64,000 bases of DNA from Armadillidium nasatum (lineage: Eukaryota; Arthropoda; Malacostraca; Isopoda; Armadillidiidae): NCBI GenBank assembly GCA_009176605.1, contig SEYY01000906.1, positions 22,810 through 86,809 on the forward strand. Direction: 5' to 3'. The notes beneath the pieces are model-generated. The model ran no database searches. It was not told where the DNA came from and saw only the letters and a program-made list of their open reading frames with translations. The position numbers and the translations under genes were made by a program. Shown one piece after another: positions 23,037-46,120 of this stretch (positions are counted from its first letter, which is position 1; every line of letters begins with the position of its first letter).

Positions 23037-23949
23037 TCACATTAATGTGGTCGCAAAATATTGCGGGAAGATTTTTTCCTTGTATCTTTGTCAAACACCT
23101 GTAAAAAATGGCCTATTGGGGTAAAAATGAGATTGTCAAAGTTTTAGCTCGATCGGGTAACGGTAAGACTTGCCTCATCAGCCCTAAAAGATTAAAAAAC
23201 ATCTATTTTTCTTTTTAAAAAAATGAAGGTTTTGTGTTTTAAAGTTAGAATGGTTTATCCTAGAAACGTGTTTTTTTTTTTTTAGTGGAAAATGTTTATG
23301 GCTTCAATTTTAGTTTCGCAGCTTATTTGACAAACGTATAGATTGGAAGATATTTTGCTTTTACCAGGAACGGTACTGTTCCGAACCTGGAAAGTAGACT
23401 ATCCAAAAAAAGAAAGTGAAAATACGCTTAAGAAGATAATTTGTTTCTTCTTTTAATGTCTTTCTACTATTTTTGAGTTATTTAGCATCAAAAAGTTCAA
23501 GTAAGACACTTTTTAAAAAATAGTTTTTCAACCAGGTAGGAGAATGAAAGGAGTGGGATAAAAGGGATGGAGGGGAGGAAGGAAAAAAATTATTATCAAA
23601 CCATATGAATTTAAAACACTGAACTTAATTATTACCAAAACAATCTTCAAAAATAGCAAGTAGGAACATCAGAACAGATTTATGTCTAAATTAAATGTTA
23701 ATTACAAATTAATAATAATATATAATAATAATAATAATAATAGGTAAGTTGGTCGATTTGCTAGGTAGATTTGTCAGATTTTGTCAATAGAATCAAGTTA
23801 GTTTTGAAAGGGTACTTTTCGATGCGTCTGAAAATAATTTTCGACATTTAGCAACTACTTGCAAATTATACTGTTTCTGCTCTTCATCTTTTGTTATATT
23901 CACATTGTAGTCTTGTATTAATTTGACACCCTTTCGGCTATGTTGCTTA

Positions 23950-24750
<801 letters not shown>

Positions 24751-24840
24751 TGAGATAGCTTCGTTTCTTGTGATCTTCAATCTAATCAGAAAGGTTAAAG
24801 CCAACACCAAGGGTTTCCACATATCATTTATTACAGTGGG

Positions 24841-24872
24841 AACGTTTCAAACCTTAACGCGGTCCGTCCTCA
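24841..24872 (-). ncRNA. Hammerhead-like motif, PLE-A 3' tail
   Basis: Sense order on the minus strand: CTGAGGA, one extra C, GGACC, a 7-nt loop, GGTTT, GAAAC, GTT. The stem GGACC/GGTTT pairs with two G-U pairs. One base before the stem departs from the hammerhead consensus, so activity is doubtful. Confidence 0.45.
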
Positions 24873-24952
24873 GCACAATCTAAGTTCTAAAAATTTCTAA
24901 TTTAAAATATAAACCAAATATAAATTCTTTAACTATATATAAAATACTAAAA

Positions 24953-25145
24953 AATTTTTTTTTTCACCATACCCCAGGTAGGACTTTCGTCCTGTCAGTA
25001 GGATCTTCCGAGGAAGATCCTTGGGTTTCTTGGGCCCACGGCGGATACCGCTGGCTGGGCCAGGCCTATCGCGGATGCCGGAGATTATTTGTTATAACAG
25101 CTGGCTTTTCTTTCACTTTACCGCTGAACCACTTTTTACATAAAA
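24953..25145 (-). mobile_element. tRNA-headed SINE inserted in PLE-A
   Basis: On the minus strand the element opens with GTGGTTCAGCGGTAAAG, close to the 5' half (A box) of a tRNA-Gly-type gene. It has a GC-rich body and ends in a short A run. A clear B box is not visible. It is flanked by the 12-bp repeat AAAATACTAAAA at 24,941-24,952 and 25,146-25,157. The inverted arm of PLE-A (near 27,105) has the same sequence with one copy of this 12-mer and no insert, which is a built-in empty site. A head-less copy lies at 54,763. Confidence 0.85.
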
Positions 25146-27177
25146 AAAATACTAAAATAATAATAATATATTGCAGTAAAATAATAAAAATATAAGAATA
25201 ATATTGATATTAAAATAACATAAAGAAAAACCAAGACTAAAGTCGAAATTTTGCAACACCAAGAAATATTAAAAGGCTGGACTATTTTGGGAAAAAGGAC
25301 TTCATCATTTTGTGAAAAGAACAGTAGAAGAAGCTTGATCATTTAAGGATGGGGAATGAGTTTTTATATATAAAGACTCCAATATCCTACGATCAAGAAG
25401 GGAAGACGAATGTCGGAGTATAGAGAAATCGGAAGAAGAAAACGGATGGGTATCTCCATGGTCTCTTAGGGTAGAGTGTTCCGGAGAAGAAAGAATAAGG
25501 TCAGTTCTGAAGGAAACTCCTCTATGTTTATCAATCCTCACTTTTAATTGTAGACCAGTTTGGCCTACATACGCCGCATTACAGCTGGCACACTTAAATA
25601 AGTAAATTAATGAGGATCTGAGAAACATTGGGATAGATTCCTTATGTCTGAAGAAAGTGTGAATTGAGAGAGTTATAATTTATAAGAATAAACTGGCACT
25701 GGGGGAATGTTGATTCAAGAACAGTAAGAATATTTTTGTTAATAAGTTGGGACGCAAGAGATCCTATAAAAGGAAGTTTTAGATATATTTTTTGTTTAGG
25801 AACAGTAGGAAAAAGATGAGTAGGTCTAAAGATATTAACGAGTAACTCGTTAATACTTTTTTCTACTTGGAACTTAGGGAATAAATTAAAATGGAAAAGA
25901 ATTTTAATAAATTCCATCTCTTTATGGAATAAATGCCAGTCAGAGCAAATTTTAAATGCTCTATAGATTCTAGATCTTAGGTCTGATAGAATAAACTTAA
26001 GAGGTATGTTGCTGAAATAGTTTGTAGCAAGAAGGGTAGAAGTAGGTTTTCTATAAACAGATGTTTTAAATATGTTGTTAATATGAGTAACATATACATC
26101 AAGAAAGGATATGGAATTATTAACTTCTTGTTCCATGATGAATCTCATGCTGTTGTGTCTCTCATTCATATACTGTAGAAACAAATTGGCATGATCTTTC
26201 TCCTTGAAAACTACGAAGCAAGTCTTCCATGTAGCGGCGATAGAGAAGGGGTTTGAATAGAGTGGGGCATTGCCTGATCCATTGTTTTTCATAATAGCAG
26301 AGAAAGCTATTTGCAAAAGCAGAACCTAAAGGAGAGCCCATAGCCATACCATCAATTTGGCTATATAGTTCCCCTTCGAAAAGGAATATAGAATCTTCAA
26401 CAGACAATTTTAAAAGTTTGGTGAAGGAGGGAAGATCCATTCCCATTATGTTTTGATTATTGTGAAATAATTCATTAGTTATTATGTTGATGGTTTCAGA
26501 TATAGGAAGATTTATATATAAAGATTCAATATCAAAGCTTGTCATGAAGCAAGTGCCAAAAGAAGAAGAATTTAGGCCATTGATAAAGTTGAAAGTGTCT
26601 GACAAGGTATATTCATTTTTAGTTAGAGGATCTAAGATAGGAACAAAAAAATTGGCAAGATTGTAGTTTTACAGAGTTAATAGAAGAAAGGATAGGTCGT
26701 AGTAAAATATTAGGTTTGTGTATTTTAGGAAGGCCGTATAGAACACCTGGAACAGACCCAGAAGTAAAGAGGTTGTTGTAATTTTCAGTTAAAATATTCC
26801 TTGAAGATAACGAACGTAGAAAGGTATTTATTTTATCTTCAAGTTTTAAAGCGTATTTAAAGATGTTTGTATTTAATTTTTTAAATTTTGATGTATGTGA
26901 AAGAAGTTATTTCATTTTAGTAATGTAATCATTTCTATTCATTATAACAACTCTGGAACCTTTATCCAAAAATAGTCCAGCCTTTTAATATTTCTTGGTG
27001 TTGCAAAATTTCGACTTTAGTCTTGGTTTTTCTTTATGTTATTTTAATATCAATATTATTCTTATATTTTTATTATTTTATTGCAATTATTATTATTATT
27101 TTAGTATTTTATATACAGTTAAAGAATTTATATTTGGTTTACATTTTAAATTATAAATTTTTAGAACTTAGATTGTG

Positions 27178-27210
27178 CTGAGGACGGACCGAGTTAAGGT
27201 TTGAAACGTT
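27178..27210 (+). ncRNA. Hammerhead-like motif, inverted tail of PLE-A
   Basis: CTGAGGA, C, GGACC, loop, GGTTT, GAAACGTT. In addition TGTG before the core pairs with CACA after ACGTT, giving a 4-bp stem I; ACGT is self-complementary, as in dimer-forming minimal hammerheads. Confidence 0.45.
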
Positions 27211-27266
27211 CACACTGTAATTAATGATATGTGGAAACCCTTGGTGTTGGCTTTAACCTTTCTGAT

Positions 27267-28050
<784 letters not shown>

Positions 28051-28081
<31 letters not shown>

Positions 28082-31000
28082 CATCACCACCACTCACGGG
28101 CAAAGCCCTATTCAAGGAGGGGGTGTTAAAAAAGTAAAAATAAAAGTAAAAGAGCACAAAATCCAGAAAATAAAAACCACCCCACAGTACCCACCTAACG
28201 CAAATTTCTTAGGTGAGCGCAGACGCTGGCTTTAAAGAAATTGAGATTAAATGAGGAGGGAAATACGGAAGATGGAAGGGAGTTCCACAAAACAGAGGTG
28301 GCAGGAAAGAAAGAGGCACCACAGCGGACAAGCCTTGAGTTGCCTATGTCCACGCAAAATTGATGCGCGGACATTTCACCCATTGTGCTGCGAGGACGCC
28401 GTAAAGGGGGAGGTACACGGGTGGATAGTTCCCTCAAGCATTTGCCGCTGTAGTACCTATAGAAAAGAGACAAGGCACCAACATCCCGTCGCAAAGATAA
28501 AGAATCAGGAGAATTAGAAAGAGAGGGAGAGTTTATAAGTCTCCTAGCCTTTGAGTCAACCCTATCCAAAAGCCGGGTGAAACCTGAGCCACCCCAGATA
28601 TGAGAGCAGTACTCCATACAAGGGCGGATGAGACCCTTGTATAATTGGAGCAACTGCGAAGAAGAAAAAAATTCTCGCAGTCTAAACAGAACTCCCAGCT
28701 TCTTTGAGGCCGGCCTAGCAACCATTGTGATATGAGGTTTCCAAGACATTTTTTTGTTTATGTGAAGGCCAAGGATGTTTATATTGTCAACAGGAGAGAC
28801 GGGAGAACCATCGAAAGAAATAGAAAAGTTAGGAGGTGTCTTTGAGAGGGAGATTTCTAGAAGTTGAGTTTTTAAAGAGTTGAATTTCACAAGGTTGAGA
28901 TGATCCCACTGGGAAATTCTATCCAGATCTGCAAGAATGGAATCGGAAGGATTTAGACGAGAAGCAACTCTAGATGAAAAGGAAGGAGCAGATTTGAAAT
29001 GAGTAGAAGAATGGAGGGTTGAGTCATCGGCATATGAATGTATAGGGTTAGATGAACAGCTGAGAAGATCATTAATGAAAAGTAAGAATAGAGTAGGAGA
29101 CAAGACAGAACCCTGAGGAACACCACTATTGACAGGAAAGGAAGAAGAAGTCGCTCCATCAACAACAGCTGAAATGGAACGATTAGAAAGAAAACTAGAC
29201 ATAAGTAAGCAAAGAGAAGGAGGAAACCCAAAGGAGGGTAGCTTGGAAAGCAGTGACGCATGCCATACCCGGTCAAACGCCTTAGATATGTCAAGCGCCA
29301 CCACACAAGTCTCCCCATGGTCCCTAAGGGCAGAAGACCATAGATCTGTGAGATAGGAAAGTATATCACCAGTAGACCTCGAACGTCGAAAACCATACTG
29401 ATGATCAGAAAGAAGGGAATGAGATTCCAGATGATCTAAGAAGTGAGAGTTAAGAAGGGTTTCAAAGATCTTAGACAGAATACAAGTGAGAGCTATAGAA
29501 CGATAGTTGGAAGGATCAAAGCGGCTACCTTTCTTCGGAATAGGTTATACTATTGCGCGCTTCCAACACTGAGGGAAAATACTAGTATTGAGGCATAGAG
29601 AGAAAGGTTGAACGAGGGACGGAGCCAGCTCAGAGGCGCACTCCCTTAAAACTCGGGGAGGAACGCCATCCGGGCCGCTTGCTTTCCTAACGTTCATTGA
29701 TTTCAGAAGCCCATGCACCTGGTCAAATGAAATCGCAGGCAAAGACATCTGAGGGGAGAAGAAGTAGGAGGAGGATTGCCGGAGTCGTCCAGGGTAGAAT
29801 TAGAGGAGAATAGGAGGCCGAAGAGATTAGCCTTTTCAGTTGGAGTGTTAGCAACAGAACCATCAGAGCGAATAAGAGGAGGAAAGGAAGATTTACAGAA
29901 ATTGTTGGAGATGTTTTTGGCAAGAGGCCAGAAAGATTTTTCAGTAGGAGAATTTAGGAGCTCAGCACACCTTCGTTTGGTGAAAGTCTGCTTTGCTCGT
30001 CGAAGAATATCCCTGCAACGATTCCCGATCTGAATGAAAATTAGCTAGAGTGATAGGAGAAGGAGAATTTTTCCCACTCTCGATACGCGATGTCTCTAGC
30101 CTGAATGGCACGAGAACAAGCATGATCGAACCATGGATTTTGAGGAGAGAAAGATTTAGTTGAAGAAGGAATGAACCTGCTCATCCCATCAACGATTACG
30201 GCCCCACCTTATCGGCAGAGACCGAAGCGTCTTCAGAGACAAAGCAGTCACTCCAGGAATAGTTAGCGTAGAAGCAACGCAAAGCCCCCCAGTCAGCCCG
30301 ATCAAAGTGCCAGAAGATACGCTTAGGGCAGGGTTGGAGCAGTTGGAGAGAAAGCATGAAAATTAAGACAAATTAGATTGTGGTCGGAGTTACCAATAGG
30401 TGCGAAGATAGCATATTTATAGAGAGAAGGACTAGTAGTGAAGCATAAATCAAGAGTGTTCAAGAATTGGTTGGGACGATCTGGAATGTGTGTTGGTTCT
30501 TTAATCAGTTGCTCCAGATCGTTGAGAATGCTGAATGATTCGGCCTCCTCTCCCCCTGAATCGGTATGAGAGGAACCTAGCCATTCAGTGTTGTGTACGT
30601 TGAAATCCCCTAAATAGAGGACCTCAGAATTTGGATGCGAAGATGTAACAGTCTCGTGAGAAGTAGTTAGGTACTCAAAAAAAGGTAGAAAAATCTGTTC
30701 TATTAGGAGAACAGTAGCAGAAGCACAAGATTATTGAAGTGGTAGGAAGAAAGATTTTAAGCCACAGAACATCGAAGTTAGGAGATTCAAGATTCACAAG
30801 ACGTGTTACCGGAGTGTTGGTGTTAACATAGGCACAAACTCCACCCTTAGAACGGAAATTATGAAACAAGTTATAGTTAGATATATTATAAAAGTTAGAA
30901 GAGGAATTCTTTGATATCTGGGTCTCAGACAAGAGTAAAAGGTTAGGATGAGAATTAGAGAGATGGTATTCCACAGAAGCTAAGTTAGAGTATAAGCCAC

Positions 31001-31540
31001 GGATGTTGGTGAAGTGTATAGAGAATCCACGTCTGCGCACACCAGCCATTCTGCACAAACACTTACAATCAGAATAGACAAATAAAGAGCCAATCTAACA
31101 AACTTACAAACACAAACAATCACAAGAGCAAACAGACAGACAAACGAAGAGACAAACAAAACAAAGTAAAACCGAAATAATACTTACGTTAAAAGCAAAT
31201 ATTAAAACGTTAAAATTAATTATGGAGCTATATAGCTATAAAACTATTTCAATTTAAAACAAAATAATCACTAGAAACCTATCTTAAATTTTTATCAACC
31301 GCTTGTTAATCCCGTTGTAAATTAAACCACTATAGATACTAAATTTTAAAACACAGAAAAATTGATTAACACAAATTTATTTAGTAGATAAACAATTAAT
31401 TATAAACGATTAAAAGCACGGATACACTAAAATGCACTAAAACACAAATTAAAACACTTAAGATGAAAAAAAGCACAAACACAACATGGAGAACACTCAG
31501 ACACAACCTTTCACCATGAAACCTAGCACTAATTTCAATG
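28051..31540 (-). mobile_element. J2 LINE (Jockey-type), near full length with poly(A), inserted in the DNA transposon
   Basis: The minus strand reads an endonuclease from the ATG at 31,058 (FTNIRGLYSNLASVEYHL, LGDFNVHNTEWLG, IGNSDHNLICLNF). The RT start is near 29,748 (FDQVHGLLKSMNVRKASGPD), and an intact 369-codon RT frame runs 29,304-28,195. About 480 bp of 5'UTR is inferred. The 3' end is poly(A), seen as 28 T at 28,051-28,078, unlike the (TA)n of J1 and J3. Sequences at the two junctions (GATCCTTCTCTTCTA at 28,032 and GATTCCTCTTCTTCTA near 31,538) look like an eroded target-site duplication. Four or more breaks lie in the endonuclease half. Confidence 0.88.
28195..29304 (-). pseudogene. 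J2 LINE reverse transcriptase, intact 369-codon frame
   Basis: Longest intact RT frame of the window. Residues 1-60 hold ISKAFDRVWHASLLSKLPSF and the SNRSISAVVDG block; about 63-95 hold GVPQGSVLSPTLFLLFINDL; the catalytic box is SYADDSTLHSS. The thumb has NILGLHINKKMSWKPHI and GLIRPCMEYCSHIWGG, followed by the Jockey-type C-terminal region RRDVGALSLFYRYYSGKC. The N-terminal fingers and the endonuclease lie in other frames upstream, so the whole ORF is broken although this part shows no damage. Confidence 0.85.
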
Positions 31541-32308
31541 TGATTCCTCTTCTTCTAAATTACTGTTTGTGCTTAAAAGTTTCATTTCTACATCTTCGTA
31601 ATCTGGGAAACGACGGAAAGAAACAATTAGAGACAAAAAAAGAAAACAGTAACTTGAGAAGAACAAATATATTTATCTAGGTACAAGGGTACCAAGGTGC
31701 TAGGTAGGTACAGCAAAATAAATCTAGATAGGTACTAACTACTACATTTAAATTACATTCTAAGCTTACCTACAGGTTTCAGTTTTGGTTTTTCCAGTAT
31801 GAGGGTCTCAGTTGCTTTTAACTGTGCTCTTTGTTCTTTTGCTCGTTGGAATTTTATGTCAACTCCTCCCATGCAGCCAGTAACTCCTTTTTGTCTCTAA
31901 AGGAGCAAAAACTGTCTGTCTTCTTCATCTGTGCTCTTCAACTCGTCTTCATGTGCAATATTAAACAGGTCATTAAGGCTTAACTTAAAAGCTTCCACTC
32001 TCTTACTTTGAGATTGACTTACACATCTGGATGCATTTTTTTTGCATTTCCTTCAAATGTTTGTTACGTATCCTAGTTTTATCTCAAACAAGTACAACTT
32101 CCTGGATTTTGAGTCTTGCAACATCTCTGGTTACTAGTTTAACTTGACATTCATTGTAAAACAAACTATGTAAAACTTGACCATTGGATGGCAACTTACT
32201 GCCAGTAATTTGATGGTGCACGTATCCAATAAGAAAAATCTTGTCTTTCTGTCGCAAACTTACATCACTTGTAGCTGTAGAGGACGAAGTCTGAGATTTC
32301 GAGTCCAT
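31541..32308 (-). pseudogene. Transposase-like gene, N-terminal part with one intron
   Basis: Starts MDSKSQTSSSTATSD. Readable blocks are GSKLPSNGQVLHSLFYN (32,200), NDLFNIAHEDELKSTDEEDR (31,980) and KAKEQRAQLK-like sequence (about 31,820), with stops and shifts in between. A GT-AG intron fits at 31,769-31,603 (donor G/GTAAGC, acceptor TTTCCCAG), after which DYEDVEMKLLSTNSNLEEEE continues in phase. The text resembles the N terminus of the repeated insect protein mentioned for the whole element. The downstream part is separated by the J2 LINE insertion. Confidence 0.65.
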
Positions 32309-32600
32309 TGTTATTTACAGCTCTGGCAAGCAAAAAAATATAATATTTAAGAAAATATACAAATTATACATTTAAAAAACTTATATCGAAACAATACTTT
32401 GATGTGCTTGAATGCAAAGAATTCAACGAACAAGAAACGCAGGGTTAAAAAATAATTTTATCACGTTTATAGCGAATTTTGACATTTTTTTGAGAAGATA
32501 ATTTTCCAGGTCCGGTCCTCGAAAAAGTCAAATATCTTCAAATTTGTACGTTTGTCAAACAAGTTGTAGTAGTAAAATTGAATTCAGGAACATTATCTAC

Positions 32601-32607
<7 letters not shown>

Positions 32608-32655
<48 letters not shown>
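32608..32655. repeat. Poly(A) tract within the right TIR
   Basis: About 48 A residues. The left TIR has only a short T run at the corresponding place. Confidence 0.95.
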
Positions 32656-32659
<4 letters not shown>

Positions 32660-32889
32660 CTTAGGATAAACCGTTCTAATTTTTTTAACGGAAAACCTCC
32701 AAATTTTTTTTTCTTTTAAATGGCTGCTTTAATACTTTAGAGAATAATGAGGCAGGTTTTAACGTTATTCGATCGAGCTGAAACTTTGACAGTCTCATTG
32801 GTACAACAATTGGGAATTTTTTAAGAGTTCCCGTCAATGAAATTCGGGAATTGATTTCTTGCAACCACACTAATTCTCATACTCTTCCC

Positions 32890-33255
32890 ATATTAAAAAA
32901 ATAGTGTTCAAGGTTTTCTTCCTTTCATTAACACGCATTGTGCTTATGCTGACTTTTTCCAGTCTCTGTAAATGGAATGGCTTCATGATCATTTTATTCT
33001 GTTGCCGTTACAATGGCCACTGTTCATCAGAATCATATGCCTTTATCTCTAAGAGTTGAAATTCGTCTTTCCATAATACCTTTACTGTTCTTCAAATCAT
33101 TCACCATATATTAAATCACTATTTACAAACTTTAATGCGCACTACCTGTAAATACATAAACCCTCATCGTCCAGTTAAATTTCCAATTTTTCTTTTTATA
33201 TTTACTTTTACATTATCACACGACTTGCAATTAGCAGTCTCTGATCCAGACTTTA
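32890..33255 (+). mobile_element. Very old J1 LINE 3' fragment
   Basis: FCCRYNGHCSSES at about 33,000 matches YYRYYNGHCSSELS of J1, and the following 200 bp align loosely with the J1 C-terminal region. It forms the right flank of the long-TIR transposon. Confidence 0.55.
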
Positions 33256-35470
<2,215 letters not shown>

Positions 35471-35809
35471 AAGATTAAAAAATAGTCAAATACGAAGTTT
35501 AAGCTAAATTATAACTCAAAAACTACCAACAATAAGTTTGAAGAGTTTTCTTCTCTCTTTTGTTTCATATAATAAAAGAACGAAAAAAATGGAAAAATAA
35601 AATGCTAAATTCAAAAAATTTGGGATTTTATGTTAAGCATTATATAATAAGCATCAATTCAAAACAGTATAATTTCGCATTTTCCATAGAAGAGTCATGT
35701 GAATGAAGTTGGTGGTTCAATATGTTTGTGTATTTAATTTAAAGTCAGTGCCTTGCAGAAATGCCATCAAGTCTTTAATATAAAAATGAAACTAATCATA
35801 AAATAATCT

Positions 35810-35810
<1 letters not shown>
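35471..35810. other. Unassigned AT-rich spacer
   Basis: Nothing recognised. Confidence 0.4.

Positions 35811-35890
<80 letters not shown>
35811..35890. repeat. (TAA)n microsatellite
   Basis: About 26 units. Confidence 0.97.
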
Positions 35891-36079
35891 TTTGCCGAAA
35901 ATCTGTCAAAAATTATTTAATACACACATGAGCGGAGCTGGAAAACACCCTTAAGTACTTAGATGAATCACTCATAACCTACAAATTTCATCATCGAAAT
36001 TTGAGAAAATAGGATGAGCAAAACGAGTCAATCGGATTTCCCTCAAATGAGGTTGAATATAACTCATAAATTAAACTTG

Positions 36080-36410
36080 TAATATCGATGGTATAACGAA
36101 AATAGTAGAAAAAATGCAAAGAGAGAGTTAGTAGGAGCAGGTTACTTGATGAAATTAACCCCTTTCATTCACTCAAACTTTTCAAGAAAATTATTCCATG
36201 TTTCCCACTTACAAATAAAGTAGCAATAATGGTATGGAAAGAACAAAAAGACAAAATAGTCATTTCTAAAAGTTTGTAAGACAGAATAAGGAAAGATTTG
36301 AATTGCATGATTTCAAAGATGGTTCTTTAGTCTTTGTAAGATTGTGTCGAACAGAAAGAATACATGCCGTAAGTTCGAAAAGTCAGATCAAAGAATCTTG
36401 AGTCAGAAAA
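36080..36410 (-). mobile_element. Very old J1 LINE fragment
   Basis: GAGTTAGTAGGAGCAGG at 36,125 matches the J1 segment at 40,586, and AAGATTGTGTCGAACAG at 36,340 matches 40,911. The spacing between them is about that of intact J1. Decayed, non-coding. Confidence 0.6.

Positions 36411-36478
<68 letters not shown>
36411..36478. repeat. (ATA)n microsatellite
   Basis: About 22 units. Confidence 0.97.
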
Positions 36479-37190
<712 letters not shown>

Positions 37191-37396
37191 GAACTTTATT
37201 AATATTAAAACTTCTCTTAAAATTTCAAGAAGCTCTTATTCAAAAGCTCACACCACTCCGTAAAAGCCAAATAACCATATTTTATTTATCTTAATCATCA
37301 ACAACGTTCCTTATTTTAATATCACTCTCCATCATGCGAAATATAAATGCAAAATCTAAACCAAAATTGCATTTTTAGGGTTGTGGCACTATCTGC

Positions 37397-38197
<801 letters not shown>

Positions 38198-38245
38198 ATA
38201 CATTAAAATTGATTCTTAGTCAAAACTTGAATTAATTTTATTAAT

Positions 38246-38419
<174 letters not shown>

Positions 38420-38496
38420 TAAATTAAAGTTCGTGCCCTGTAATTTGGTATTTAATATTCTAATTAATATACTTTTGAGACCAATTGGTTATGCAT

Positions 38497-38504
38497 TATA
38501 TATA

Positions 38505-38594
<90 letters not shown>

Positions 38595-38595
38595 G
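38497..38595. repeat. (TA)n microsatellite
   Basis: TA array with slips at both ends. Confidence 0.97.
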
Positions 38596-39131
38596 ATGCC
38601 TGTATATATATTTATTTATTTATTTATTGACATCCCTATTTTAAGTGATATAAATAGAGTGTTTATCAAACGTTTTTCTGTTCTATAGAAATGAAAATTT
38701 TTTGAATGATAATAATATTGTAGTTTTATTTTTAACGAAGATCTTAATTTGTCTTTCTATTTTTACCAAAAGAGAAACTGTTTCAAGAGTGAAATAGTTT
38801 TTTACATGATCATCTTCATCTACTACAATCGCCTCCAAATTCAACTTTATAAATTTACCACAACAGTCAAAAATATTTTATAATAATTTTAAATTTTTAT
38901 TATGGATTTCCTAACAAAAATAGTTGATATAGAATAACGATGGTAACACTAAAATATTTTAGCTTTTTTACCTCTAAATATCGGCCTTTGGCACTAACAA
39001 CTAAACGACATTCAAATGTTTTTAAATATTATTTTAACTAAGAAGGAAAAAGAATTTCCATAAGAATAATGTCTTTAACTGTAAATGAATTGGTTTAAAA
39101 ACAGAAAATAAATCTTTAAAATGTGCGTACG
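38596..39131 (-). other. Probable 3'UTR of the minus-strand host gene
   Basis: AT-rich sequence downstream of the stop at 39,132. The minus strand shows overlapping AATAAA hexamers around 38,610-38,630 (plus strand TTTATTTATT), the nearest candidate poly(A) signals. Confidence 0.4.
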
Positions 39132-39984
39132 TTATTCATTGACTTCTTTTGTTCCTTGTGATTCTTTCCTATTTCTTTTTCCGCCCCGTTTACTGTTCTT
39201 TCCTCGGTGTTTACCCTTACCACTAGACTGTGGCAATGTTCCAGCTAAACTAGATGATGGATTAACCACTGGCTCACCACTCATATTGTTTTGGGAAGAA
39301 CTTCCAAAGGATATTCTTTCATGAATGTCAGAGTTTTTTCCCCCATGTTTTTGTTCATCATTTTCAAAAGAAATTCTTTGGTTTAAATGTAGTTGTGAAA
39401 AATCTCCATTAGATTTCAACGAAGTTTCGTAAATGTCAGTTCTGTCAGATGAATGAAGGGTGTTTACTTCATTCATTGACTTTCTTCGAGAAGCGTTTCT
39501 TGATTTTGGGTTTTCTTCGCTATATAATCGTTGCTTCAAAGGTGATTGTGCTCTACGTTGTTCATGCACTCCTGAAGACTGAATTTCAGAACGCCTGGGA
39601 GGTTCTCTTATTCTCAAGTCTTCAACAGATGGATGATCATTTTCTTGATAGCGGTTAGGAACTTCATGAACGGACTTACTTCCTGACCTGTAAGATCTCT
39701 TATCATAGTAGTGATCTTTTCCATATTGTTTATACTTCTCCTTTTGTTGCTCATATGAAACACTTCGTGAAACTTCTCTGGTGGGAAAATAAATATTTTC
39801 GCTACTTTGACTATGGTTTTTAGCCCCACTTTTGTGCTGATCTTTATTGCTTGAATGTTCGTTTTGAATATAGTAATCAGATTTTTCAATTTTGTTTCCT
39901 TTCTGGTGTTGTTGAATCATCAAATAATCGTCTCCTGATTTTGATATTGCAGGAAGAGACGTTGTCGTTACAAGTCTTCCATTC
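39132..39984 (-). CDS. Host gene, last exon: basic low-complexity C terminus
   Basis: After the acceptor TTTCAG (39,990-39,985) the frame runs 283 codons to TAA at 39,132. It opens [18 protein letters not shown] and is rich in S, K, R, Q, N, H and E throughout. There are [17 protein letters not shown] and RREIQSS-like stretches, and a strongly basic end ([19 protein letters not shown]). No structured domain or signal peptide is visible; it looks intrinsically disordered. The exon starts in phase 2 (G completes AG/G), exactly as the donor at 46,569 requires. The (TA)n array at 39,991 starts 6 bp upstream of the splice site. I cannot name the family; coiled coil plus basic tail would suit a cytoskeletal, centrosomal or RNA-binding role, but that is only inference. 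Confidence 0.85.
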
Positions 39985-39988
39985 CTGA

Positions 39989-45189
<5,201 letters not shown>

Positions 45190-45560
45190 TCAACAGAAGT
45201 CGAATACTTCCTGGGAAAAGTAATAGGAGAAGAAGAATACCTCCTGAAAGAAGAATAAAAGGAGAAGTAGGATTCCTCCTGAAGAAAGTAAATAAATAGG
45301 AGAAGTAGTATTCCTCCTGAAAGAAATTGAATAGATTGGAGAAGTAGGATTCCTCCAGAAAAGAATAACAGGAGAAGTTGAATACCTCCTGGGAAAAGTA
45401 ATAGGAGAAGCAGAATACCTCCTGAAAGATTAAATAAATTGGAGAAGTAAAATTCCTCCAAAGAAGTATAACAGGAGAAGTTGAATACCTCCTGAGAGAG
45501 AAAAGTAAATAAATAGGAGAAGTAGGATCCCTCCTGAAACAAAGCATTTGAACAAGCGAA
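45190..45560. repeat. Minisatellite of 33-42 bp units with hairpin potential
   Basis: Nine or more units built on AGGAGAAGTAGGATTCCTCCT, each followed by an A-rich spacer (GAAAGAAGTAAATAAAT or shorter). The unit core is an imperfect inverted repeat (AGGAG near its start, CTCCT at its end). Units vary at several positions and in spacer length, so the array is old or evolves by unequal exchange. It opens a long leucine-rich minus-strand frame, which I regard as an artefact. Confidence 0.9.
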
Positions 45561-45954
45561 GCAGAAGACTTCCTTGAAGAAGACGATTATATAAAGGAAT
45601 TATTAATTCCCTTTACTGAAGTTATTTTCTTTAAGATAATTAAAAGGAATATTGCTTTACCAAATATTTTCAATCACCCCTAGACGTTTTTAAGAGATTT
45701 TTAAGAATTCCAGGCTCACAAAACAGACGTCAGTCTACTCCGGACTACGTCTTGTGACAATGTGTTTATTTTTTGAGAACGAATCTATCATTGGAAATAA
45801 GCGCTTAACAATTTTCCAAGTGGAAAAATGTTTTATGAAGACATTTTTCTCTAAATATCTAAACAAAGATTATTATATTTGTAAAAATTTGTTAGTATAA
45901 GTAACGATTATATACATTTTGTTTAATTCAGGAGAGTGATTAGTATAGTCACAA

Positions 45955-46120
45955 TTATTTTTTCCTTAAAATATTTTCACTTCTCCTTTATACTTTTATT
46001 TCTCCTTTCATTATTGTATATTTTTCTTAGAAAAGCTTTTCGTATTCTGTCTATTATTCTTCATTTCTTTAAATTCTCTTTTCTTATAACCTCAACAGTT
46101 CTACGCGTGCTTCTTTATTT
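45955..46120 (-). mobile_element. Short dispersed repeat, likely RTE-like LINE remnant
   Basis: Closely resembles 57,490-57,615 (shared TTTCCTTAAAATATTTTCAC and TTTCTCCTTTCATTATTG). The 57-kb region can be read as decayed J3-type endonuclease-RT linker. Confidence 0.5.
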
